Source: Anaerolineae bacterium (GTDB lineage Bacteria; Chloroflexota; Anaerolineae; Aggregatilineales; Phototrophicaceae). Taken from it: 64,000 nucleotides of DNA. Both the position numbers and the translations under genes were made by a program. The number at the start of each line of letters is the position of its first letter. Position 1 is the stretch's first letter. The notes under the pieces are model-generated. The model was given only the letters and a program-made list of their open reading frames with translations, had not been told where the DNA came from and searched no databases. This document shows, piece after piece, positions 45,126 through 53,732 of this stretch. Location: contig JAJEBK010000022.1 in NCBI GenBank assembly GCA_022823945.1, forward strand, positions 1-64,000, in the 5' to 3' direction.

Positions 45126-45136
45126 GGCGGCGGTCC

Positions 45137-46135
45137 TTATCTCAGGCGGACGCGCGGATCAAAAACGGGGTAGAGCAGGTCGACGATCAGCGAGCCGGTC
45201 GCGATGCCAACAATAGACAGCAGCACAATGCCCATGATGATGTTGTAATCGGCGTTGCTGATGGCGGTAAACAACTTCGAGCCCAAGCCCGGATAGCCGA
45301 ACATCACCTCGACGATCAAAGCGCCTTCGAACATCGCGCCCAGCGACAGCGCCAGGTCGTTGACATGCGGCAGCATCGTGTTGCGAATCACATAGGACAT
45401 GACGATTCGGCGCTTGGGCACCGCCGCGAGTTCGGCATATTGCACATAGTCGCTGGCGATCTCGCTGGTGGAAAGCGCCTTCGCCATGATGAAGCGAAAG
45501 GCAAAGCCGCCGATGACGATGGAAAGCGCCGGCAAAAAGCCAAAGCGCAAAATGCTGCTGATGTAATCCCAGGTCAACGCTGGCGTACCCTGCGCGCCGC
45601 CTGTCATGGGGAATACGGGCCAATAAAATGCAAAGATAAAAATGAGTATCAACGCGATGATGAGGTAGGGCGTGGGATACACCACAATGACCACACGCTC
45701 GAGCGCCTGCGCCCAGCGCCGATGTTGATTATATCCGACCAGCGAGCCAACCAGGATGCCCAGCAGCCAGGATATTATCGTCGTCGTGGTCAGCAGACCG
45801 ACTGTCCAGGGCAAGCCAGCCGAGATGAATTCGTTGACTGGCGTCGGAAAATTCTGAAATGACGGACCAAGATCGAATTGAATCAAGCGCCGCCAAAAAG
45901 CCAGGTATTGTTCCAGCAGGCTGCCGTCCAGGCCGTAGAGGTCTTCCATGGTGGCGCGCATGGCGACCACCGCTGCCGGGTCGATGGTCTGGAACGCCGT
46001 CATGCGACCGATCATCTCATCGACCGGATTGACCGGCGAAAAGCGCGGTATCAGAAAGGTGACAGTCACGCCGACAAAGATGACCACCGCCCACTGGGCA
46101 ACGCGCGGCAGAATGTAACTCTTGAGCAGTTGCAT
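45137..46135 (-). CDS. Opp/Dpp-type ABC transporter permease (OppB-like)
   Basis: This 332-residue membrane protein begins ILPRVAQWAVVIFVGVTVTFLIPRF, the typical OppB first helix. It has an external domain, then five more spans, with the coupling loop ASDYVQYAELAAVPKRRIVMSYVIRNTMLP. It pairs with the OppC-like subunit. It is separated from the binding-protein gene upstream by a palindromic repeat of about 106 bases, which could lower downstream expression relative to the binding protein. Confidence 0.93.
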   Translation of the reverse strand: MQLLKSYILPRVAQWAVVIFVGVTVTFLIPRFSPVNPVDEMIGRMTAFQTIDPAAVVAMRATMEDLYGLDGSLLEQYLAFWRRLIQFDLGPSFQNFPTPVNEFISAGLPWTVGLLTTTTIISWLLGILVGSLVGYNQHRRWAQALERVVIVVYPTPYLIIALILIFIFAFYWPVFPMTGGAQGTPALTWDYISSILRFGFLPALSIVIGGFAFRFIMAKALSTSEIASDYVQYAELAAVPKRRIVMSYVIRNTMLPHVNDLALSLGAMFEGALIVEVMFGYPGLGSKLFTAISNADYNIIMGIVLLSIVGIATGSLIVDLLYPVFDPRVRLR

Positions 46136-46140
46136 GATTT

Positions 46141-46246
46141 TCCCTCCCCCATCCCCAGCCCTTCCCCCATGAAGAGGGAAGGGAGGAAGATTCGCCGAAC
46201 CCAGTAAGCCCCTCCCTCATTTTGGGGGAGGGGTTTGGGGTGGGGG
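46141..46246. repeat. Palindromic repeat, family B full-length copy
   Basis: Two opposed half-units start CCCTCCCCCATCCCC and end GGGGTTTGGGGTGGGGG. They fill the whole gap between the binding-protein stop codon and the oppB start region. The element abuts the TAA stop. Confidence 0.8.
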
Positions 46247-48178
46247 TTAACTCGTCGGGTGCAGGTTTTGGATGGCGTACTTGCCGCCCTGGAACCAATA
46301 CAGTGGCTGATAGTTCGGGTTTTCCGCAGTCGGGAAGCCCGTCCAATAGGTTTCGTCCCAAGTGACGAACTTCTTGAACGCTATGGCGGTGATATCGAAC
46401 ATGTTCTCCACCCAATGTTGCAAGAGTTGGGTGTTTAGGGCGATGTTCTCCGCCTCTTGGGAAACGGGGTTAACCGATTCCATGGCGTCGATCAGTTCAT
46501 CCAGCGTGTCGTCGCGCATACGCCGCACACTATCACCGCCCAGCGGACGATAGTCTTCGCCGGCGGGCGCATAATAGCGGGAATGACGTCCGCGGATCTG
46601 CGGCCACATATCGCCGGAAGCCAGCGCGAAGCTCGTCCAGGGCGTGCTGACCTCATAGCTGCCGACCCAGTGGTTCTGATTCCAGGTATTGCGATCGAGC
46701 GTGCTGAAATTGACCTCGATGCCGAAATCTGTCCACATGTCGAAAGCCGCTTGGCCCATGCGATAGGCGTCGTTCTCGCTGGGGTCGGATTGCAGGTCCA
46801 GCACCCAGGGCTCGCCATCGGGCGTCATCCACATGCCATCGCCGCCGCGGCTCAAGCCGGCATTCGTCAGCAGCTTCTCAGCCGCATCCGTGTCGTACTT
46901 CCACCAGCCACTGCCGAAGACTTCGTGCGGCTCGCCCGGCACAGTGTAACCCTGCTCTGCCGCCCAGGCCGCGATCTGGTCGGGGATGGTCGGGTCGTAG
47001 GGGTTGTACATTTCGCCGTCGCCCAGGTCGATCTGCAAGTTGGTCAGCCATTCAGTCATGGGACCATGATACAGCTCGTACAGCTTGGCGGTGGGCGGGA
47101 CGGGGAAGGGCGTAACTTTGGCGACGCCGCCGACATATTCGGTCTGCAGCTCGACGATATCGATGGCCAGCGCCAGCGCCCAGCGAACTTCCTTGTGCGC
47201 CAACAGCGGATCGCCTTCCATATTCATCGCCAACTGCCGCGAACTGACTTCATTGGGATATGCCCAGGGGAACTCTGAATACCAGCTGCGAGCATTCGGC
47301 GCGTTGTCCAGGGTGAACTCGAAGGACTCGATATCGACATCGAAGTAAACATCCAGCTCGTTGCGCGACATGGCGATGGCTTTGCGGATGTTCTCGTTGC
47401 CATAGAAGATGCTCAAGGCGTAGGGAGGTCCAGAACCGCCGGTGATGATGCCGGCCAGCGAATTTTCTGGATCATCGCGGCGCTTGAACAATTCCCAATA
47501 GCCATTCGGGTCGGCTTCGACCGGCAGGTAGTTGCCGAGCACGACGACATCTTCCGCAGCCCATTCCCATGCGCCGAGGTTCTCTGTGCCCATCTCGTCA
47601 GCGGCCGCCGACACGATGTGCGAGGGCATCATGTAAATGCCATTCCAGCGCGATTCAAACAAGGTGTGGAAGCGCGGATTGGATCGATTCAGCGAGAAGC
47701 TCACGCTGAAGTCGCCGGTCTTTTCGACAGCGACATCAAAGTCGGCCAATTGCGCGTGCCAACCGCCTTGACCCAGCTCGGGCACAGCTTTGATTGTCTC
47801 GATGGTGTAGACAACATCATCGGCGTTGAACTCTTCGCCATCGCTCCACATCACGCCTTCGCGCAAGTTGACCGACATCTGGGTGAAGTCGTCGTTATAG
47901 ACCGGATCGCCATTCGCCAGCGCGTGAATGAACTCGCCGGTTTCTTGATCGCGATTCCAGAAAGTCTCGAGCATCAGAGCATGGTGGAAAGGCGTCGACC
48001 CGCCGATGCGCCAGACATTGTAATTGCCGACCGTGCCCCAGCGGAAGATCTGGTCAAACACCCAGAGATCCTCGCGCGGGAGGTCCACCGGCAGACCGTC
48101 GGGCTCTTGCGCGAAGCCGACAAGCGTTGGCAGCACGAGCAACGCCAACAACAATAGAAATACGAACTTTCTGAACAT
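46247..48178 (-). CDS. ABC transporter substrate-binding protein (SBP_bac_5, peptide/oligosaccharide type)
   Basis: This 643-residue exported protein has a signal peptide (KFVFLLLLALLVLPTLVGFA) without a lipobox Cys. The mature part is a family 5 solute-binding protein. VNLREGVMWSDGEEFNADDVVYTIE is the diagnostic N-terminal motif, and EVRWALALAIDIVELQ and the late DMWTDFGIEVNFSTLD fit the family. It is larger than most dipeptide receptors, which would suit a bulky ligand. The ATG has AAGGAGATAA upstream. It leads the importer operon and diverges from the AlkP-superfamily hydrolase gene. Confidence 0.92.
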   Translation of the reverse strand: MFRKFVFLLLLALLVLPTLVGFAQEPDGLPVDLPREDLWVFDQIFRWGTVGNYNVWRIGGSTPFHHALMLETFWNRDQETGEFIHALANGDPVYNDDFTQMSVNLREGVMWSDGEEFNADDVVYTIETIKAVPELGQGGWHAQLADFDVAVEKTGDFSVSFSLNRSNPRFHTLFESRWNGIYMMPSHIVSAAADEMGTENLGAWEWAAEDVVVLGNYLPVEADPNGYWELFKRRDDPENSLAGIITGGSGPPYALSIFYGNENIRKAIAMSRNELDVYFDVDIESFEFTLDNAPNARSWYSEFPWAYPNEVSSRQLAMNMEGDPLLAHKEVRWALALAIDIVELQTEYVGGVAKVTPFPVPPTAKLYELYHGPMTEWLTNLQIDLGDGEMYNPYDPTIPDQIAAWAAEQGYTVPGEPHEVFGSGWWKYDTDAAEKLLTNAGLSRGGDGMWMTPDGEPWVLDLQSDPSENDAYRMGQAAFDMWTDFGIEVNFSTLDRNTWNQNHWVGSYEVSTPWTSFALASGDMWPQIRGRHSRYYAPAGEDYRPLGGDSVRRMRDDTLDELIDAMESVNPVSQEAENIALNTQLLQHWVENMFDITAIAFKKFVTWDETYWTGFPTAENPNYQPLYWFQGGKYAIQNLHPTS

Positions 48179-48274
48179 CGGTTATCTCCTTGACATACGG
48201 ATAGATTGTTAGCGAGCGCCTGTGTAGCGCCCGGTCTTGCCAAAGCAATAGCGCCAGCTTATGGTAGCGTATCG

Positions 48275-48288
48275 TTGACAGCAGTCAA
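48275..48288. promoter_or_regulatory. Inverted repeat TTGAC-N4-GTCAA in the divergent control region
   Basis: A 5-bp inverted repeat lies midway in the 244-base gap between the binding-protein gene (minus) and the hydrolase gene (plus). On the minus strand it also supplies a -35-like TTGACT spaced 16 bp from TACCAT. It could be an operator for the divergent units, but the arms are short. Confidence 0.3.
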
Positions 48289-48422
48289 AAGCAACTGCGC
48301 AGAGAGAATGACAGGTTTGCTACGCGTTGTCAAAGAAATTGGGGCAAATTGCTTTGTTCAATGTGTAGCGCGCGCCCAAACCGAGTGTTAGACTGCCGCC
48401 CAGCCCAAGTGAGGAGCAGCCC

Positions 48423-49901
48423 ATGCCACGACAGCCCAACATATTGCTAATCGCGATTGACTCGATCCGCGCCGACCACATGTCTTGTTATGGTTACAAC
48501 CGCCTGACCACGCCGCATATCGACCGCTTTGCCCAGTCTGGCACACTCTTTGAAAACACTTTCAGCCCGCACATCCCCACCACCCCCGCCTATGCCTCTA
48601 TGCTGACCGGGCTCGACTGCTTCGGCACGCAAGTTGTCGCGCTGCGCCACCAAGGACCGCTGCGCGCGGAAGCGCCCACTGCCGCCGAGATCCTGCGCGA
48701 GCATGGCTACAACAGCACTTGCGTCGGCTTCACGGGCAACCCCAGCGCGCGTGGCTTCGACAACTACATCGACTATGCCGGCTGGGGCAGTTGGAAGCAG
48801 GGCAGAAGCCCCAAAGCCGAGAATCTCAATCAAGTCGCCATCCCGGAACTGGAGCGGCTGAGTGCGGACGACAAGCCCTGGTTCGTCATGCTGCGCCACA
48901 TGGACCCGCACGCGCCCTACCTGCCGCCGGCACCCTACGAGCGCATGTTTTATCATGGCGATGAGACCGACCCCGACAACCGCAGCATGGACCCCGTGCT
49001 GGCCTTCAAGCCATTCGCCGACTTCTTCAAATCGTGGATGCCGCCGGGAATCAGCGACAAAGACTATGTCATCGCCCAATATGACGGCGCGATCGCCTAT
49101 ATGGACGCTTGCATCCAGAGCATTTTCGAAGCGCTGGATTCGCTGGGCGTGGCGGACGACACCATTATCGCGCTGAATGGCGATCATGGCGAAACGCTCT
49201 ATGACCACGAATGCTGGTTCGACCATCATGGCATCTATGACAATGTGCTGCATGTGCCGCTGATTATTCGCTATCCGGGCGTAGTGCCGGCCGGTGCCCG
49301 CGTCAGCGGCTACAACCAGCACAAAGACCTGCTGCCCACGCTGCTGGATTTGGCGGGCTTGGACGCTGCCCCCCACCCTAAATCCCTCCCCCAAAATGAG
49401 GGAGGGACTTCTAGCGAGACTGGCTCCCCTTCGCTCTATATGGGGGAAGGGGCTGGGGGATGGGGGTTCGATGGCAAATCACTGCTGCCGATGATGCGCG
49501 GCGAAGTCGCATCGCACGAAAGCGAATTCTTCATCAGCGAATGCACCTGGATGCGCAAACAGGGCTGGCGCACGCCGACCTGGAAACTGATGATCGCGCT
49601 CGAGCCCGACTTTCACTTCAAGCCGGAAGTCGAATTGTACAACCTGGTGGAAGATCCCGATGAAGACAACAACCTGGCGGAAGCGCATCCCGATGTGGTC
49701 GCGGCGCTGCGCGGCAGGATGGATGCCTTCATCGCCCGGCGCGAAGCCGAAACGGGCTTGCCCAACCCCATGCTGCACCAGGGCGACTGGCATGGGCAAG
49801 CTGGCGTCGGCGCGTTCACTTCATCGCAGCAAGCCTATGACACTTTGTATATTGGCGACCTGGACGAGGCTATCCGCCTGCAAGCAGAATCGCGCAAGTA
49901 G
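48423..49901 (+). CDS. Alkaline phosphatase-superfamily (sulfatase-like) hydrolase lacking the formylglycine motif, with in-frame repeat
   Basis: This 492-residue protein has the sulfatase-fold start NILLIAIDSIRADHMSCYGY and the metal-binding IALNGDHGETLYDHE. Where sulfatases have C/S-x-P-x-R, it has TTPAY (53-57), so the formylglycine residue and the Arg are lost and a Thr may be the nucleophile. It could be a phosphodiesterase or phosphonate-type hydrolase instead. Residues about 316-349 are encoded by a palindromic repeat inserted between GLDA and FDGKSLLPM, normally adjacent parts. GAGGAG precedes the ATG. There is no signal peptide. The stop codon lies within a family C repeat. Confidence 0.82.
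   Translation: MPRQPNILLIAIDSIRADHMSCYGYNRLTTPHIDRFAQSGTLFENTFSPHIPTTPAYASMLTGLDCFGTQVVALRHQGPLRAEAPTAAEILREHGYNSTCVGFTGNPSARGFDNYIDYAGWGSWKQGRSPKAENLNQVAIPELERLSADDKPWFVMLRHMDPHAPYLPPAPYERMFYHGDETDPDNRSMDPVLAFKPFADFFKSWMPPGISDKDYVIAQYDGAIAYMDACIQSIFEALDSLGVADDTIIALNGDHGETLYDHECWFDHHGIYDNVLHVPLIIRYPGVVPAGARVSGYNQHKDLLPTLLDLAGLDAAPHPKSLPQNEGGTSSETGSPSLYMGEGAGGWGFDGKSLLPMMRGEVASHESEFFISECTWMRKQGWRTPTWKLMIALEPDFHFKPEVELYNLVEDPDEDNNLAEAHPDVVAALRGRMDAFIARREAETGLPNPMLHQGDWHGQAGVGAFTSSQQAYDTLYIGDLDEAIRLQAESRK
49369..49467. repeat. Palindromic repeat, family B full copy inserted in frame in a coding region
   Basis: This 99-bp element (33 codons) has the left half CCCCACCCTAAATCCCTCCC and the right half ending GGGGCTGGGGGATGGGGG. 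It lies inside the AlkP-superfamily gene without breaking its frame. It matches the intergenic copies at 46141 and 55040. Confidence 0.88.
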
Positions 49902-49975
49902 GGGCGAGCCACTGGGTCGCCCGCAACGACAAACAATTGTAGGGGCGGAGCCACTGGGTCGCCCGCCATATAGAC
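49897..49975. repeat. Palindromic repeat, family C, two tandem copies
   Basis: Two copies of GTAGGGGCG-(A/GA)GCCACTGGGTCGCCCGC are spaced by 19 bases. The first copy contains the TAG stop of the hydrolase gene. Other copies lie at 53690 and 60112. Confidence 0.75.
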
Positions 49976-49989
49976 AAGGAGATCCCTTC

Positions 49990-51006
49990 ATGACACTTCG
50001 CGTAGCCATCATCGGCTTGGGCGGCATCGGCAACAATCATGGCCGCTGTTATCGACAGCATCCGGGCGCGGAAGTCGTCGCTGTCTGCGATATCATCCAG
50101 GAGCGCTCTGACAAAGCCGCCGAGACCTTCGGCTGCCAGGGCTTTTACTCGGTCGAAGCGCTGCTGGCCAGCGGGCTCGAATTTGATGCAGCCAGCGTCA
50201 CCACGGCGGGGGTCGAAAATGGCGGCGACCACTATCAGCCGACCATGCAGCTGCTGCGAGCTGGCTACCCCGTCTTGGGAGAAAAACCGATTTCCAACAG
50301 CTTGTCCGAAGCCGAAGAAATGGTGGCGCTGGCCAAGGAGCAGAACCTGCGCTATGGCATCAACCTCAACCATCGCTTCACGCCGGCGGCCGAACTGGCA
50401 AAAGACTGGGTCGATGCCGGGCGGCTGGGCGAGATCAACATGATCGACATGACCATGTGGATCAACAACCCCAACGAAACTTCCCCGCATTTTCACATGC
50501 GCGCGCTGCACCCGCATTCGCTGGATGTCATGCGTTATTTCGCAGGCGCAGAAGTCGTCAAAGTACAGGCCTTCTTCAAGAAAGGCGCGGGACGGATGAT
50601 CTGGTCAAATGCGCAAGTCAATTTGCTCTATGACAACGGCATCATCGGGCATCTGCGCGGCAGCTACGATGGCAACTTCGGCCATACCAGCCTGGGCGGT
50701 GGCAGCTATGGCTTGGAGACCCTGGATATCTTCGGCTCGGACGGGCGCATCTTCCTGCGCGACGCCTGCGAAGAACTCACCTTTTATCCTCGTTTTACGG
50801 GCTCGCTGGAACGGCACGAGAATGTTGGCGGCATGAGCCACTTCGGCGAGACCTTTTACAGCCGCATTTCGCGTTGGGTCGAGCAGAATCTGGAAGAGGT
50901 TGCGCCAGACGATATCGATGCCTCGGGCGCGGATGCCCTGCGCGTCCAGCAGGTGATTGAAGGCGCGATTGAATCGTGGCGGACGGGCGAGGTCATCAGC
51001 CTGTGA
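49990..51006 (+). CDS. Gfo/Idh/MocA-family NAD(P)-dependent oxidoreductase (first copy)
   Basis: This 338-residue enzyme has an N-terminal Rossmann domain (LRVAIIGLGGIGNNHG) and the family motif GEKPISNSLSEAEEMV with the EKP Lys. The C-terminal alpha/beta substrate domain has HPHSLDVMRYFAGAEV holding a likely catalytic His/Asp. Members oxidise or dehydrogenate sugars and inositols. The ATG has AAGGAG upstream; the frame is open further upstream but that part overlaps the hydrolase gene. It is about 45% similar by eye to the second copy at 51812 and its stop overlaps the sulfotransferase GTG. Confidence 0.9.
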   Translation: MTLRVAIIGLGGIGNNHGRCYRQHPGAEVVAVCDIIQERSDKAAETFGCQGFYSVEALLASGLEFDAASVTTAGVENGGDHYQPTMQLLRAGYPVLGEKPISNSLSEAEEMVALAKEQNLRYGINLNHRFTPAAELAKDWVDAGRLGEINMIDMTMWINNPNETSPHFHMRALHPHSLDVMRYFAGAEVVKVQAFFKKGAGRMIWSNAQVNLLYDNGIIGHLRGSYDGNFGHTSLGGGSYGLETLDIFGSDGRIFLRDACEELTFYPRFTGSLERHENVGGMSHFGETFYSRISRWVEQNLEEVAPDDIDASGADALRVQQVIEGAIESWRTGEVISL

Positions 51007-51815
51007 TCACAATTATAGGTCGCGGGCACAGCGGCACGCGGGCGATCTCGCATACGCTTTATGCCTCGGGCGTCTATATGGGGCAGGCGCTGAACCCGAG
51101 CGGCGACCTGGTGCCACCGCATGATATGTACGATGCCTGCCGCATTTTCGCGCGCTATGTGGATTGGCAGGGCGGGCTGCAATGGGGTTTCAGCCGCGTG
51201 CACGACGCCGAGATTCCACAGCGCTTTCTGAACCAGCTGGAACGCTACTTGCAAACGGTGCTGCGGCATGGCGGTGCGAAAAAAGGCTGGAAAATCCCCG
51301 AAACCACTTTGATCTATCCCTGGCTGACGCGGCTCTATCCCGATATGCACTACATCTTTTGGATTCGCAACCCGCGCGACTGCATCATCGGCGCGCACAA
51401 AACTGATGACCTGCGCGACTTTGGCATTCAATATCCCGTGCCTCCCGAAAATGAAGCGGATCCACAACAGGCGCAGACGAACGAAAGACTGCGCCGTGCC
51501 ATCTCGTGGAAGTATCAATACGACCTGGTCATGTCCATGCCGAAGCCGCAGCGCTGGATCGAAGTGCGTTTTGAAGATTTTGTCACACAGCAGGAAGCCG
51601 AGTTGGCGCGGCTGGAAGCTTTCCTGGACATGCCGCTGGCACGTATCGTCATGCGGCAAGACACAATTGAACGTTGGCGGCGCGATGCGGGCATCAATTA
51701 TTTTGACTTCCTCGAGCCGGCCATGCGGGCGTATGGCTATGAGATTCCGCAACACGAATCGTCGTATGGGCTGGTCGCCGGCTCGCCCACAAAGATAAAT
51801 GAGGCAGACAAATGA
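51003..51815 (+). CDS. Sulfotransferase-family protein
   Basis: This 270-residue protein starts at a GTG overlapping the previous stop (GTGA). The N-terminal ITIIGRGHSGTRAISHTLY is the 5'-phosphosulfate-binding loop. FWIRNPRDCIIGAHK resembles the 3'-phosphate-binding motif of PAPS-dependent sulfotransferases. The C-terminal VRFEDFVTQQEAELARLEAFL is also usual for the family. It would add sulfate to a hydroxyl or sugar, the opposite of the nearby sulfatase. It is tightly placed between two paralogous oxidoreductases, with ATGA at its 3' end. Acceptor unknown. Confidence 0.82.
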   Translation: MITIIGRGHSGTRAISHTLYASGVYMGQALNPSGDLVPPHDMYDACRIFARYVDWQGGLQWGFSRVHDAEIPQRFLNQLERYLQTVLRHGGAKKGWKIPETTLIYPWLTRLYPDMHYIFWIRNPRDCIIGAHKTDDLRDFGIQYPVPPENEADPQQAQTNERLRRAISWKYQYDLVMSMPKPQRWIEVRFEDFVTQQEAELARLEAFLDMPLARIVMRQDTIERWRRDAGINYFDFLEPAMRAYGYEIPQHESSYGLVAGSPTKINEADK

Positions 51816-52804
51816 CATTGCGTGTCGCCGTCATCGGCATGGGACCCATCGGCAATCGCCATGCCAGGCTATATGTCGAAGACGAACTGGCCGAGCTGGT
51901 CGGCGTCTGTGATATCTTGCCAGAACGGGCAGCGCGCGCGGCAGCGGCACATGGCGCGCCAGCTTTCACCGATGCCGAGACCATGCTGCGCGAGCTTGCG
52001 CCCGATGTCGTCAGCGTGACCACCGGCGGCTTTGAAAACAGCAGCGACCATTATGCGCCGACCATGCAGGCGCTGGAAGCGGGCTGCCATGTCCTGGGCG
52101 AAAAACCTATCTCCAACGAGATCCCGCTGGCTGAGGCGATGGTCGCGAAGGCGCGCGAGATGGGCGTCTGTTATGGCATCAACCTGAACCACCGCTTCAC
52201 GCCGGCCGCGCGCCTGGCCAAAAGCTGGATTGAAGACGGACGGCTGGGGCATTTGCTTTTCATCAACATGGCGATGTGGATTATGAACCCCGCCGAGACC
52301 TCGCCGCATTATCACATCAAATCGCTGCATCCGCACACAATCGATGTGATGCGCTATTTCTGTGGCGATATCGAAGCGGTGCACTGCTTCGCAACCAAAG
52401 CGCCGGGTCGCCAAATCTGGTCGACCGCCCAATTCAGCTTTCGCTTCCGCAACGGCGTGGTCGGCGCGCTGACGGGCAGTTATGATATCGAACGCGGCCA
52501 CCCGATGGAGCGTTGCGAGGTGGCGGGCACGGGCGGGCGCTTCGTCCTGGACGACATGTGGCGGGAGTTGACCTTGTACCCGGCCGGCGACTTGCAGAAA
52601 ATCGTCTACACCGACCCGCTTTTTGGCGGCTTCCACAATTTTGAAAATACCTTCCGCGAGCGCATCCATACTTTCTTGGAGCAGGTGACCGAAGGCGTCG
52701 CGCCGGCAGATATTGATGGCAGCGGGGCGGAAGGCTTGGCGGCGCAGAAGGTGCTGGCCGCGGCGATCGAGTCGCTGGAGACGGAGTCGGTGGTTTATTT
52801 GTAA
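51812..52804 (+). CDS. Gfo/Idh/MocA-family NAD(P)-dependent oxidoreductase (second copy)
   Basis: This 330-residue paralogue of the 49990 gene has LRVAVIGMGPIGNRHARLY at the start and GEKPISNEIPLAEAMV (EKP). The substrate-domain motif is HPHTIDVMRYFCGDIEAV. The region YGINLNHRFTPAARLAKSW is almost identical to the first copy, so the two arose by duplication and now flank the sulfotransferase. Its ATG overlaps the sulfotransferase stop. The sugar isomerase gene follows after 41 bases. Confidence 0.9.
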   Translation: MTLRVAVIGMGPIGNRHARLYVEDELAELVGVCDILPERAARAAAAHGAPAFTDAETMLRELAPDVVSVTTGGFENSSDHYAPTMQALEAGCHVLGEKPISNEIPLAEAMVAKAREMGVCYGINLNHRFTPAARLAKSWIEDGRLGHLLFINMAMWIMNPAETSPHYHIKSLHPHTIDVMRYFCGDIEAVHCFATKAPGRQIWSTAQFSFRFRNGVVGALTGSYDIERGHPMERCEVAGTGGRFVLDDMWRELTLYPAGDLQKIVYTDPLFGGFHNFENTFRERIHTFLEQVTEGVAPADIDGSGAEGLAAQKVLAAAIESLETESVVYL

Positions 52805-52845
52805 TTGCGAAAGAAAGTGACAATACTGAGGAGCAAACAGAAACC

Positions 52846-53649
52846 ATGAAACTCGGCGCGAACTCACTTTTATTCGGCAGTTGGGATATGGAAACGGCTT
52901 TCAAATACTTGGCGATGGCGGGCTATGACGGCATCGAAATGTCTGCCATCGACAGCATGAGCCAGCATCTTGTCTTGTCGCGCTGGCGGGAATGCGCGCC
53001 CGAAATTGTGCGCCTGTCCAAAGCCTACGACCTGGAACTGCTGGCGATGGAACAATCCTCTCGCGATGCCGACTTGATGGAACTGGCATTCCAGGCCGCT
53101 GTCGAAACGGGTATCCCCATCATCAACTGCGGGCCGGGCGGGGTCGCTGACGACGAATCCACCTATCCGCAGGTGCTGGACGAGCTGGGCGCACTGGTCA
53201 CCCGCGCCGAGCATTATGGCGTTACCCTGTGCGCCAAGGCGCATGTCGGGCAATATGTCTACAATACGCCGACCAGCCTGCGCGTGCTGGAAGACATTCA
53301 GTCACCCAATTTTGGGTTGGACATGGACCCTTCGCACATTCACCGCGCTGGCGAAAACCCGGTCGAGGCGATAGCGGCGGTTGTCGACCGCATCAAGCAT
53401 GTGCATATCCGCGATTGCAAGGGACGACAGCAAGGTCCTGGCAAGCCGCATGAACAAGCCAATGGGCGCGGCGATATCGACTTGGTCGGCTACATCCGCG
53501 TCTTGCACGAGCACGGTTATGCTGGTCCGCTCAACCTGGAAGTCATCGGCACCAAAGCAAAAGAATATACGCTGGAACAATGCTGCATCATCGGCGCAGA
53601 ATCACGCGGGCACATGCAAGCCTGCCTGCAAGCCGCTGGCGCAAGGTAG
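52846..53649 (+). CDS. Sugar phosphate isomerase/epimerase (xylose-isomerase-like TIM barrel)
   Basis: This 267-residue AP-endonuclease-2-type TIM barrel has [19 protein letters not shown] at the start and [12 protein letters not shown]. The metal-site residues are in [17 protein letters not shown] (Asp/His), HVHIRDCKG and the late LNLEVIG (Glu). Such enzymes epimerise or isomerise keto-sugars and inositol derivatives, and often occur next to Gfo/Idh/MocA enzymes, as here. The ATG has GAGGAG about 10 bases upstream. The natural substrate is unknown; the rhamnose isomerase follows. Confidence 0.85.
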   Translation: MKLGANSLLFGSWDMETAFKYLAMAGYDGIEMSAIDSMSQHLVLSRWRECAPEIVRLSKAYDLELLAMEQSSRDADLMELAFQAAVETGIPIINCGPGGVADDESTYPQVLDELGALVTRAEHYGVTLCAKAHVGQYVYNTPTSLRVLEDIQSPNFGLDMDPSHIHRAGENPVEAIAAVVDRIKHVHIRDCKGRQQGPGKPHEQANGRGDIDLVGYIRVLHEHGYAGPLNLEVIGTKAKEYTLEQCCIIGAESRGHMQACLQAAGAR

Positions 53650-53689
53650 GGATATGCCCCCACCCCACAACCCATTCGCCATTTCAATT

Positions 53690-53719
53690 GGTAGGGGCGA
53701 TCTGGCAGGTCGCCCGCGT
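53690..53719. repeat. Palindromic repeat, family C copy
   Basis: GTAGGGGCGA then AGGTCGCCCGC forms an imperfect palindrome of about 28 bp between the isomerase and rhaA genes. It lies 14 bases before the rhaA start, next to the ribosome site. Confidence 0.7.
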
Positions 53720-53732
53720 AAGAAAGGCAATC

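Noticed and set aside
49660-49989. A 110-codon upstream extension of the first Gfo/Idh/MocA gene
   Set aside because: It overlaps the hydrolase gene and repeats. AAGGAG followed by the ATG at 49990 gives the normal Rossmann start.
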